Shown one piece after another: positions 17,479-24,795 of a stretch of 64,000 nucleotides of DNA. Position 1 is the stretch's first letter. Every line of letters starts with the position of its first letter. A program made the position numbers and the translations under genes. The notes beneath the pieces are model-generated. The model had not been told where the DNA came from. It did not search any database and saw nothing but the letters and a program-made list of their open reading frames with translations. Origin of the DNA: Labrys miyagiensis. GTDB lineage: Bacteria > Pseudomonadota > Alphaproteobacteria > Rhizobiales > Labraceae. The DNA lies in the NCBI RefSeq assembly GCF_030160835.1, contig NZ_BSPC01000048.1:62001-126000 (forward strand), read 5' to 3'.

Positions 17479-18411
17479 CTATTGCGACGGGGCCGAGGTC
17501 GTCGGCGCCGCTGGGGCAGGGGGGGCCGGTGCGACGGCTGCGCCCGCTACGGCGGGCGATCGCAGATAGCGGAAATAATCCCAGTTGGGGCTGACGAACA
17601 CCTGCGTGTTGTCAGGCTTCAAGGCGTCGACGTAATTGCGCATCGACAAGTAGAACTGGAAGAATTCCGGATCCTTGTTGTAGGCATCGGCGAGGATCTT
17701 GATCCTCTGTGAATCCGCCTCGCCGGTGGTCGCCGAAGCCTGGCCGTTGGCGTCACCGAGAATCTGCGCGACCTGGCGGTCCGCGTCCGCCCGGATGCCC
17801 AGGCCGTCCTGCGTACCCTTCGAGCGGATCTGCTGGGCCTCGGTCTGGCGCTGCGACTGCATGCGCTTGTAGACGGCCTGGCTGTTGGCTTCCGGCAGGT
17901 CGGCGCCGCGAATACGCACATCCACCACCTCGATGCCCAGACCCTCCGCCTCGCGATTAACCTCGGAGCGGATCTTCTCCATCAGCTCGGTACGATGGTC
18001 GCGCACCACGGCGGAGAAAGTCGCCTGACCGAGCACCCGGCGGACGGCCGAAGACAGGATCGAGGACAACTGCAACTCGGCGCCCTTCTCGGAACGCGAG
18101 GTCTGGAAGAAACGCAGCGGATCCTTGACGCGGTAGCGGCCGAAGGCATCGACCTTCAGGCGCTTCTGGTCGCTGGCGATCACTTCCTGCGGCGTCGAGT
18201 CGAGGTCGAGAACCTGCTTGTTGACATACTCGACATTCTCGATGAAGGGCCACTTCCAGTACAGGCCCGGTTCCGTCTTCGCCGGTTGTGGCTCGCCGAA
18301 GCGCAGCGGCAGGGCGTAGTCGCGCGGCGTGACCGTATAGGCCGAGAAGAACACCAGGATAAGGGCGGCGACCACTGCTATCAGGCCGCCGGTTGCAAGA
18401 GGCGATCTCAT
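17479..18411 (-). CDS. hflC: FtsH protease modulator HflC
   Basis: Membrane-anchored SPFH/prohibitin-domain protein of 310 residues, which with HflK forms a large periplasm-facing cage around FtsH. One N-terminal membrane segment (residues 8-28), then the band-7 domain (FGEPQPAKTEPGLYWKWPFIENVEYVNKQ). A long helical region follows (VYKRMQSQRQTEAQQIRSKG). The C-terminus is Ala/Pro-rich and of low complexity, longer than in Escherichia coli. The ATG overlaps the hflK stop codon by four bases (ATGA), so the pair is translationally coupled. Confidence 0.95.
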   Translation of the reverse strand: MRSPLATGGLIAVVAALILVFFSAYTVTPRDYALPLRFGEPQPAKTEPGLYWKWPFIENVEYVNKQVLDLDSTPQEVIASDQKRLKVDAFGRYRVKDPLRFFQTSRSEKGAELQLSSILSSAVRRVLGQATFSAVVRDHRTELMEKIRSEVNREAEGLGIEVVDVRIRGADLPEANSQAVYKRMQSQRQTEAQQIRSKGTQDGLGIRADADRQVAQILGDANGQASATTGEADSQRIKILADAYNKDPEFFQFYLSMRNYVDALKPDNTQVFVSPNWDYFRYLRSPAVAGAAVAPAPPAPAAPTTSAPSQ

Positions 18412-19553
18412 GGCGTGGCTCCTTGCTGGACTTGCGGGGCTTGCGGCACGGGCGGTTTGCGCTTCAGCAACTGATCGAGCGGCAGATAGGGCACGACACC
18501 CTGGCTCTGACCTTTGTCGTCGACGATGACCTTGTTGGTGCCGGAAAGGACCGACGTCATGGCTTCCAGATACATGCGCTCGCGCGTGACGATGGGGGCC
18601 TTCTGGTAGGCGGTGTAGACCTCGTTGAAGCGCCGTGCCTCACCGCTGGCCTCGGCGATGGTCTGAACCTTGTAGGCCTCGGCGGCCTGGGTGATGGTGG
18701 ATGCCTTGCCCTTGGCCTCGGGGATCACCTTGTTGGCATAGACCTGCGCCTGGTTGATGGTGTTCTCCTGGTCGGCGCGAGCCGCCTGGACGTCACGGAA
18801 GGCATCGATCACCTGGGGTGGCGGGTCGACATTCTGCAACTGCACCAGGCGGACGAGGACGCCGGCTTTGTAGCTGTCGAGCGCCTTCTGCATTTCGGAC
18901 TGTACCTGCTGCTCGATCGCCTGGCGGTCGCCGGTGAGGATCGGCGTGATGTTGCGCTGGCCGATGGCCTCGCGCATGGCGCTCTCGGCGACGGCGCGGA
19001 TGGTGCCGCGCGGATCGGCCAGGTTGAAGGCATAGTCCTGTGGATTGGCTGGGTTGATCTGCCACTGCACGGTGAAGCCGATATTGACGATGTTCTCGTC
19101 GCCGGTCAGCATCTCGTTATCGCTGTCGCTGTCACCGCGGGCGCCGATATTGATGGTCTCGACATTGGTGACGGTGAGCTTTTCGACCGTGCCGATCGGG
19201 TAGGGAATGTTGTAGCGCAGGCCCGGCGGGCTCAGCGTCTTGTAATCGCCGAAGACGAGGTTGAGGCCCACTTCGTTGGGCTGCACGCGGTAGAAGCCTG
19301 TCAGAAGCCAGATGGCGACCAGAATGACCAGGCCAATGGCGATGTTGCGCGGCGTGAAGCCGCCGCCGCCCTGCAGGTTCCTCAGACCGTCCTTGCTCCG
19401 GCGCAGCCAGTCTTCGAGGTCAGGCGGGGTGCCGCCGCCCGACGGACCGCCTCCCCAGGGGCCACCGCCACCGGGACGCCCACCGCCGCCATTGCTGCCG
19501 CCGCCGCCGCTCCCCCAGGGGCCACCACCGCCGCTCTGGTTACTCCAAGGCAT
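18408..19553 (-). CDS. hflK: FtsH protease modulator HflK
   Basis: Partner of HflC, 381 residues. The N-terminal about 50 residues are Gly/Pro/Asn-rich and cytoplasmic (MPWSNQSGGGGPWGSGGGGS). A membrane segment follows at about 80-100 (NIAIGLVILVAIWLLTGFY), then the SPFH domain with NEVGLNLVFGDYKTLSPPGLRYNIPYPIG. A coiled C-terminal region contains ARADQENTINQAQVYANKVIPEAKGKA. The ATG at 19553 has AAGGA seven bases upstream. First gene of the hflK-hflC operon. A 377-base divergent promoter region separates it from the zincin-like gene. Confidence 0.95.
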   Translation of the reverse strand: MPWSNQSGGGGPWGSGGGGSNGGGGRPGGGGPWGGGPSGGGTPPDLEDWLRRSKDGLRNLQGGGGFTPRNIAIGLVILVAIWLLTGFYRVQPNEVGLNLVFGDYKTLSPPGLRYNIPYPIGTVEKLTVTNVETINIGARGDSDSDNEMLTGDENIVNIGFTVQWQINPANPQDYAFNLADPRGTIRAVAESAMREAIGQRNITPILTGDRQAIEQQVQSEMQKALDSYKAGVLVRLVQLQNVDPPPQVIDAFRDVQAARADQENTINQAQVYANKVIPEAKGKASTITQAAEAYKVQTIAEASGEARRFNEVYTAYQKAPIVTRERMYLEAMTSVLSGTNKVIVDDKGQSQGVVPYLPLDQLLKRKPPVPQAPQVQQGATP

Positions 19554-19929
19554 GTTTCCGTCCTTATGATGCACCACCCCCGTGCCGCTGGGCAAACGGG
19601 TCCATGGAGAGGCTGCATATAGGAACGTCGCCCCTGCGATCAATCGAAACAAAAAGGTGGAACTCGACGGCGAGGCTGGCGTAAGCGCGCAATCTTCGTC
19701 CCGGCAGCGCCCAATCTATATTTATGCTATTGATATTGCTTCGAATTTATCAATGGAAGAGACAGGCGCCCTCCTGCTGCCATGAGGGCGTTAAATTTCG
19801 TTCACGCACGCTTATCGCTGTAGAAACCGTCTTTCCTGTCAAACGCTTGCGGTCCGCCAAGGCTTATCCTAGCGTAGCTGACCTAACGTAATATATCCTC
19901 ATCGAGGCGTCGATCACAGTAGGTCAGGC
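19554..19929. other. Divergent promoter region, hflK / zincin-like gene
   Basis: About 375 bases, partly AT-rich (19710-19900). It carries the ribosome sites of both flanking genes. No further gene, repeat or RNA is recognised. Confidence 0.5.
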
Positions 19930-20733
19930 ATGTGGCCCTTCAAGCGCAAGTCGCTGCTCGATCCGGAGATCATGGAGTGGATGTTCGGGCAGGCCGAATG
20001 GCTCCTGACGGCACACTCTCATCGGGCTGCCTTCGCGCAGGCGCAATTGCTGCCTCTGTCGGAGCGGGTGTTTCCGATCAATGGGGTTGCCGGGCACGCC
20101 CTTGCCGAGCGCCTGTTTCAGCAGGTGAAGGTCTTTGCCGGAATGGCCGGCCTGCCGATCACGCTCTCGCCGCTCGGAACGAGTGGGCGGTTCAGCGGAG
20201 CCACCGGCATTCAGCCCAGGAGCGACGCGGCGGGAACCTATCGGCATGGCGAGCGGGGCAGGGAGATCAGCTATGACGCCGGACTGGTCAAGGTGCCGGC
20301 CGATCTGATTGCCGTACTGGCGCACGAAACCGCCCATGCGATCCTCGACCTTGGTGCGCAGCGCGCACCGCCCGGCGATTCGGAATTCGAGGAAATGCGC
20401 ACGGATTTCACCGCGGTGTTCTGCGGGTTCGGGCTCTATCTCATGCAGTTTCGGGCCGACCGCCGGGTGATGACGCCCGAGATCGCGCATGAGTGGAGGA
20501 AGCTGTTCATGTATTACATGACCTTGCCCGAACTCTGCTTCGCCACGGCGCTGTTTTGCAGTGTGCGCGGCATCGACAAGAAGATCGTGCTGCGCGCCGC
20601 CCCCGATCTGGCCTACTCCAAGTTGAAACACGCCTTCTGCGATCTCGACCGCCATCAGGACTGGCTGGAAGCCCTGCAGGCAATGGCCAAGGCGGCTGCG
20701 CCGACAACACCGAAGCTGCGTGTGATCAAGTAG
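19930..20733 (+). CDS. Putative zinc metallopeptidase (HExxH), unknown family
   Basis: Protein of 267 residues with an intact zincin signature, LIAVLAHETAHAILDLGAQ (HETAH near residue 137). About 20 residues later comes EFEEMRTDFTAVFCGFG, where Glu or Asp could be the third zinc ligand. The N-terminal third includes a conserved-looking cysteine-free helical region. No signal peptide or clear membrane segment is seen, although FGLYLMQF is hydrophobic. I do not recognise a named family. It could be a cytoplasmic peptidase or an inactive relative. AGGTCAGGC precedes the ATG. It stands alone between hflK and miaA, where related genomes usually have no gene. Confidence 0.72.
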   Translation: MWPFKRKSLLDPEIMEWMFGQAEWLLTAHSHRAAFAQAQLLPLSERVFPINGVAGHALAERLFQQVKVFAGMAGLPITLSPLGTSGRFSGATGIQPRSDAAGTYRHGERGREISYDAGLVKVPADLIAVLAHETAHAILDLGAQRAPPGDSEFEEMRTDFTAVFCGFGLYLMQFRADRRVMTPEIAHEWRKLFMYYMTLPELCFATALFCSVRGIDKKIVLRAAPDLAYSKLKHAFCDLDRHQDWLEALQAMAKAAAPTTPKLRVIK

Positions 20734-20747
20734 CGTGGCAACGCTGG

Positions 20748-21671
20748 TCAGTCGAGGGCTTCCCGCCCCAGGGCCGGCGCATCATCCGGCGAAACGAATC
20801 GCCAGCCTGGCATCTGGTGGCGGAACCAGGTGAACTGCCGCTTGGCATAATGGCGCGTGTCGGCCTTAGCGCCGTCCATGGCCTCGCGCAACGGGATCTC
20901 ACCCCGAAGATGGCGGATCAGGCCGGGCACGCCATGTGCCCGCATCACCGGTAAGGCCGGATCGAGGCCGCGAGCAGCGAGAGCGCGGACTTCCTCGAGC
21001 GCGCCCTGTTCGATCATGAGGTCGAAGCGCCGGTCGATCTTGGCATAGAGCAACGCCCGCTCCGGTTCGAGGAAGAGGCGCAGGCAGCGTGAGGCCTCGA
21101 GCAAAGGCGCGGAGTGCGCCTCCTGCTGCCAGGACGACAACGAACGCCCGGTCGCGGCGAAGATCTCGAGCGCGCGGATCAGGCGCTGGCGATCGCTCGG
21201 ACGCAGCCGGGCGGCGGTGGCCGGATCGTCCTGCGCCAGCCACGCATGAAGCGCGGGCGTTTCCAAAGGTTCGGCCCTGAGGCGGATCGCCTCGCGCACT
21301 GCTTCCGGCACGGCCGGCATGTCGGCAAGACCCTGCTCCAGCGCCTTGAAGTAGAGCCCCGTACCGCCGATCACGATGGGCAGCCGCCCCTCGTCCTGCA
21401 CGCTCCGCAACACCGCCGCTGCGTCTGCCCGCCAGCGGCCGACCGAATAGTTGATGGCGCCGTCGACATGGCCATAGAGGAGATGAGGCGCTCGCGCCGC
21501 TTCGCTCGCGTCGGGACGGGCGCTGAGGATGTGGAGATCGCGGTAGACCTGCATGGAATCGGCGTTGATGACACTGCCGCTGAAACGTTCGGCGAGGTCG
21601 AGAGCGAGAGCCGACTTGCCGCTGGCGGTCGGACCTGCCAGAAGCACCGCATCGAATTGTCTGGCTGTCAC
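20748..21671 (-). CDS. miaA: tRNA dimethylallyltransferase MiaA
   Basis: Adds a dimethylallyl group to A37 of tRNAs reading UNN codons; 307 residues. P-loop [22 protein letters not shown] near the N-terminus; then [20 protein letters not shown] and [20 protein letters not shown], both hallmark motifs, and the C-terminal [15 protein letters not shown] start at 21671 with AAAGGA seven bases upstream. The start lies only 18 bases from the divergent serB ATG, so each gene's promoter must lie in or near the other. Confidence 0.95.
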   Translation of the reverse strand: MTARQFDAVLLAGPTASGKSALALDLAERFSGSVINADSMQVYRDLHILSARPDASEAARAPHLLYGHVDGAINYSVGRWRADAAAVLRSVQDEGRLPIVIGGTGLYFKALEQGLADMPAVPEAVREAIRLRAEPLETPALHAWLAQDDPATAARLRPSDRQRLIRALEIFAATGRSLSSWQQEAHSAPLLEASRCLRLFLEPERALLYAKIDRRFDLMIEQGALEEVRALAARGLDPALPVMRAHGVPGLIRHLRGEIPLREAMDGAKADTRHYAKRQFTWFRHQMPGWRFVSPDDAPALGREALD

Positions 21672-21689
21672 CTCAAGTCCTTTGCTGTC

Positions 21690-22586
21690 ATGTCCCTTGT
21701 CGCCACGCTGATCTCCCATCCCGACCGGCCCGCCATCAACGCCGAGGCGCTGTCGCGGGCAGCCGAGGCGCTGAGCGCTCCACAGAGCCCGGTGATCCTT
21801 GCCCCCGGCATCGCCGCCGACATCGCCTGCGCCGCCGATGCCGCGTCGCAGGCCATCGAGGCGCGACTGCGCGAGGCGCTGGCCGGCATCCCGGTCGATC
21901 TGGTGGTGCAGGAAGGCGCGGGACGGCGCAAGCATCTTTTCCTCGCCGACATGGATTCGACCATGATAGGCCAGGAATGCATCGACGAACTCGCCGATTT
22001 CGTCGGCGCCAAGGCGCTGGTGGCCGAGATCACCGAACGGGCCATGCGCGGCGAGATCGCCTTCGAGCCGGCCCTGCGCGAGCGCGTGATGCTGCTCAAG
22101 GGCCTGCCGGCGGGTATCGTCGACGAGGTGATCCGCGAGCGCCTGACGCTGACCTCGGGCGGGCCCGAGCTGGTGCGCACCATGCGGGCGCACGGCGCCT
22201 ATACGGCGCTGGTCTCAGGCGGCTTCACCCTGTTCACGGCACGGATTGGCGAGATGGTGGGCTTTGACGAGCATCACTCCAATGTTCTGCTGGTGAAAGA
22301 CGGCCATCTCACCGGCGAGGTGGCGGAGCCGATTCTCGGCAAGGAGGCCAAGCGCGCCAATCTTGAACGCTTGCGGCGGGAGAGGGGGCTGGCGGCTTCC
22401 GACACCGTGGCAGTAGGCGACGGGGCCAACGATCTCGCCATGCTGGGGGAAGCGGGGCTCGGCGTCGCCTTCCGCGCCAAGCCCGCTGTGGCGGCCGCCG
22501 CGCGGATGCGGGTGGAGCATGGGGACCTGACGGCACTGCTCTATGCGCAGGGACATGCGCTCCGCGATTTCACGCTTGCATTATGA
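21690..22586 (+). CDS. serB: Phosphoserine phosphatase SerB
   Basis: Final step of serine biosynthesis, dephosphorylating phosphoserine; 298 residues. HAD motif I is [20 protein letters not shown] (DxDST). Motif II is [15 protein letters not shown]. Motif III/IV includes [13 protein letters not shown] and [26 protein letters not shown]. The N-terminal about 85 residues form the small regulatory-type domain usual in proteobacterial SerB. The ATG at 21690 has no good Shine-Dalgarno. Divergent from miaA across 18 bases. Confidence 0.95.
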   Translation: MSLVATLISHPDRPAINAEALSRAAEALSAPQSPVILAPGIAADIACAADAASQAIEARLREALAGIPVDLVVQEGAGRRKHLFLADMDSTMIGQECIDELADFVGAKALVAEITERAMRGEIAFEPALRERVMLLKGLPAGIVDEVIRERLTLTSGGPELVRTMRAHGAYTALVSGGFTLFTARIGEMVGFDEHHSNVLLVKDGHLTGEVAEPILGKEAKRANLERLRRERGLAASDTVAVGDGANDLAMLGEAGLGVAFRAKPAVAAAARMRVEHGDLTALLYAQGHALRDFTLAL

Positions 22587-22666
22587 TCGTTTACTCGGCG
22601 TTGATCATCGGTGGATGACACTGTTCGGACGTCGCGGAATCGCTCTTGGGAGGTTATATAAGCCTC

Positions 22667-23620
22667 ATGCTCGATCGCACCCACAAACCACATCCCGAAC
22701 AGGCCTATCTGGAACTCCTCGAACGCGTCTGGCGTGAGGGTTCGCCGCGGCGCGACCGTACGGGCGTCGGCACGCGCGCTCTGTTCGGGCAGACGCTGCG
22801 CTTCGATCTTTCCGACGGCACGATGCCGCTGCTCACCACCAAGCGCGTCTCCTGGAAGACGATTGTGCGCGAGCTGCTGTGGTTCCTCGATGGCGGCACC
22901 AATATCCGGCCGCTGCTCCGCGACAAGGTGACGATCTGGACGGACTGGCCTCTCGCCAAATATCGCAGTGAGACCGGCGACCCGATCTCCCAGAAGGATT
23001 TCGAGGCGCGCATCGTCGCCGACGAAGCCTTTGCCGAGCGTTGGGGCGATCTCGGTCCGGTCTACGGCGCGCAATGGCGGCATTGGCCGCTATTCGTGCC
23101 GACCGATGTCGAGGGCGAAGAGCAGCTCTATCGCCGCGATCCCGAAGGCATCGACCAGATCGCCAAGCTGATACACGATATCCGCACCAACCCGACCTCG
23201 CGGCGGCTGATGTTCACCGGCTGGAACGTGGCTGAACTCGACGGCATGGCGCTGCCGCCCTGCCACACGACATATCAGTATTTCGTGGCGAACGGCCGGC
23301 TCTCGGGCCTCTTACACCAGCGCTCCTGCGATGTCGGCCTCGGCGTTCCCTACAACATCATGACGGCCTCGCTGCTGATCCGCATGCTGGCGCAGCAATG
23401 CGACCTTGAGCCCGGCGAGTTCGTCTGGTTCGGCGGCGACACGCATGTCTACGAAAATCACGGCGATCTGGTGCGCGAGCAGCTCAGCCGCACGCCGCTG
23501 CCCTGGCCGAAGCTGCGTTTTGCCAGGAAGCCCGCTTCGATCCTCGATTACAAGTTCGAGGACTTCGTGATCGAGGACTACCAGTCGCACCCCGCAATCG
23601 AGGCGCCGATCGCGGTGTAG
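22667..23620 (+). CDS. thyA: Thymidylate synthase
   Basis: Converts dUMP to dTMP using methylene-tetrahydrofolate; 317 residues, about 50 more than the 264-residue Escherichia coli enzyme. The extra length fits an insertion around residues 90-140 (after VTIWTDWPLAKYR), a known variant of ThyA. Catalytic Cys lies in ALPPCHTTYQYF; phosphate Arg and dUMP contacts lie in LHQRSCDVGLGVPYNI; the N-terminal loop DRTGVGTRALFGQTLRF is conserved. The ATG at 22667 is chosen; GGGAGG lies about 13 bases upstream, and a TTG seven codons earlier is possible. The palindromic repeat begins right after its stop codon. Confidence 0.95.
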   Translation: MLDRTHKPHPEQAYLELLERVWREGSPRRDRTGVGTRALFGQTLRFDLSDGTMPLLTTKRVSWKTIVRELLWFLDGGTNIRPLLRDKVTIWTDWPLAKYRSETGDPISQKDFEARIVADEAFAERWGDLGPVYGAQWRHWPLFVPTDVEGEEQLYRRDPEGIDQIAKLIHDIRTNPTSRRLMFTGWNVAELDGMALPPCHTTYQYFVANGRLSGLLHQRSCDVGLGVPYNIMTASLLIRMLAQQCDLEPGEFVWFGGDTHVYENHGDLVREQLSRTPLPWPKLRFARKPASILDYKFEDFVIEDYQSHPAIEAPIAV

Positions 23621-23745
23621 CCTGGGAGCGCGGACGTCCTTGTCCGCTCTTGAACCGGCGGCCTCTCAGACGAAGGCACGACGGTCTCGCATCTTCCTGC
23701 TACGCCGAGGTTCCAAGAGCGGACGAGGACGTCCGCGCTCCCAGG
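23621..23745. repeat. Dispersed palindromic repeat, family A, copy 2
   Basis: The element starts immediately after the thyA stop and ends seven bases before the folA ATG. Left arm CCTGGGAGCGCGGACGTCCT (then TGTCCGCTCTT), right arm the near-perfect reverse complement ending GCGCTCCCAGG. The final CCAGG continues into AGAG, forming the AGGAG ribosome site of folA. Confidence 0.88.
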
Positions 23746-23752
23746 AGAGCCC

Positions 23753-24262
23753 ATGCCCGTTCCCGTCATCATGGTCGCCGCCATGGCCCGCAACCGCGTC
23801 ATCGGCGTCGACAACGGCCTGCCCTGGCACATGCGTTCGGACCTCAGGCAGTTCAAGGCGGCGACCATGGGCAAGCCGCTGATCATGGGGCGCAAGACCT
23901 ACCAGTCCATCGGCCGTCCGCTGCCGGGACGGCGCAGCATCGTGGTCACGCATGACAAGGCCTTCATCGCCGAGGGCGTGGAGGTAGCGGACAGCATCGA
24001 GGCCGCCCTGGCGCGCGGCCAGGAAGTCGCGGCGGAGATGGGTGCCGACGCCATTGTTGTCGCCGGCGGAGCCACCATCTACCAGCAGGCCCTGGCCAAG
24101 GCCGATCGGCTGTTGCTCACGGAGCTCGATCTCGAAGCCAAGGGCGATGCCGTCTTCCCTGCCTTCTCGTCGCAGGAATGGCAGGAAATCTCGCGCGTGG
24201 CCTTCCCGCGTGGGGAGGGGGACGATGCTTCCTTCGCGGTGGTGAGCTGGCAGCGGCGATAG
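23753..24262 (+). CDS. folA: Dihydrofolate reductase
   Basis: Reduces dihydrofolate to tetrahydrofolate with NADPH, restoring the cofactor oxidised by ThyA; 169 residues, standard length. VAAMARNRVIGVDNGLPWHMRSDLRQFK carries the substrate-binding Asp/Leu-Pro-Trp loop. MGKPLIMGRKTYQSIGRPLPGRR is the NADPH site. VVAGGATIYQQAL is the conserved Gly-Gly motif. The AGGAG ribosome site (23743-23747) is built partly from the preceding repeat. thyA-folA are transcribed together. Confidence 0.95.
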   Translation: MPVPVIMVAAMARNRVIGVDNGLPWHMRSDLRQFKAATMGKPLIMGRKTYQSIGRPLPGRRSIVVTHDKAFIAEGVEVADSIEAALARGQEVAAEMGADAIVVAGGATIYQQALAKADRLLLTELDLEAKGDAVFPAFSSQEWQEISRVAFPRGEGDDASFAVVSWQRR

Positions 24263-24466
24263 GAACGGATACCGTGCCCTGAACTCGCTGCGATTGTTGC
24301 GCTGGACAAGATCGAGATCGGCTCTGGCCTGACGGCCAAGGACCGCCTGATCGCATTGCCGCCCGATGGGCTGGAGGAGGGCGAGGAGGTGCGCATCGCA
24401 GGTCCCACGGATGCCGACAAGGGCATGGCGAGGGCGAACGGGTAGGCGCGATGCAGCGGGACGCAA
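24263..24466. other. Intergenic region after folA, no gene seen
   Basis: About 200 bases before the family B repeat. No gene or RNA is recognised. Confidence 0.5.
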
Positions 24467-24544
24467 TGGGGGGGTGGGTCTTCAGACCCGGCTTACCAAG
24501 AGCATAGGCGGGAAAGAGCCGGGTCTGAAGACCCGCCCCCCGGG
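24467..24544. repeat. Inverted repeat, family B, copy 1
   Basis: Left arm GGGGTGGGTCTTCAGACCCG plus GCTT and right arm AGCCGGGTCTGAAGACCCGC plus CCCC, with a spacer of about 25 bases. Each arm is itself palindromic (GGGTCT/AGACCC). It lies upstream of the ilvI promoter. A second copy lies in the iol operon (53538-53609). Confidence 0.75.
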
Positions 24545-24580
24545 AACGTGCAGCAAATATCACTTTCTCGTAATCAGCGC

Positions 24581-24609
24581 TTGACCGCTTCGACTCAAGC
24601 TCTTAAAAC
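24581..24609 (+). promoter_or_regulatory. Candidate sigma-70 type promoter of ilvI
   Basis: TTGACC (24581-24586), 17-base spacer, TAAAAC (24604-24609). Transcription would start near 24616, just ahead of the leader-peptide ribosome site at 24624-24632. Confidence 0.7.
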
Positions 24610-24639
24610 CCCGTAACTTTCGCAAAGAGGAGCGCTCCG

Positions 24640-24690
24640 TTGCGCAACATTCTTATCGTAGGTTTGGCGTCGTCGGTGGAGCGGGCATAG
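24640..24690 (+). CDS. ilvI leader (attenuator) peptide
   Basis: A 16-codon frame, TTG start, encoding MRNILIVGLASSVERA then TAG. Codons 4-7 are ATT CTT ATC GTA (Ile-Leu-Ile-Val), exactly the residues made by the pathway that follows. AAAGAGGAG (24624-24632) lies seven bases upstream of the TTG. The stop codon falls in the loop of the hairpin that follows. This is the usual design of a ribosome-stalling leader in branched-chain amino-acid operons. It has no known role as a protein. Confidence 0.85.
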   Translation: MRNILIVGLASSVERA

Positions 24691-24740
24691 GTCCCGAATC
24701 TCCTGCGATGACGCACATGGGCCCCTTGAGGGCCTTTTTT
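24667..24740 (+). promoter_or_regulatory. ilvI transcription attenuator
   Basis: A nested hairpin spans 24667-24714: GCGTCGTCG (24667-24675) pairs with CGATGACGC (24706-24714), GGAG (24678-24681) with CTCC (24700-24703), and CGGG (24682-24685) with CCCG (24693-24696). Next comes a terminator: GGCCC (24720-24724) with GGGCC (24730-24734), then six T (24735-24740). GGTCC at 24690-24694 could instead pair with GGGCC at 24719-24723, disrupting the terminator. A ribosome stalled on the Ile-Leu-Ile-Val codons (24649-24660) would cover the first strand and favour this alternative. Inference from structure, not measured. Confidence 0.8.
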
Positions 24741-24795
24741 ATTGCCTAAAACCCGACGAATGAAATTCGAAGTCTGAAAGCCAAGGAAAAAGGCG

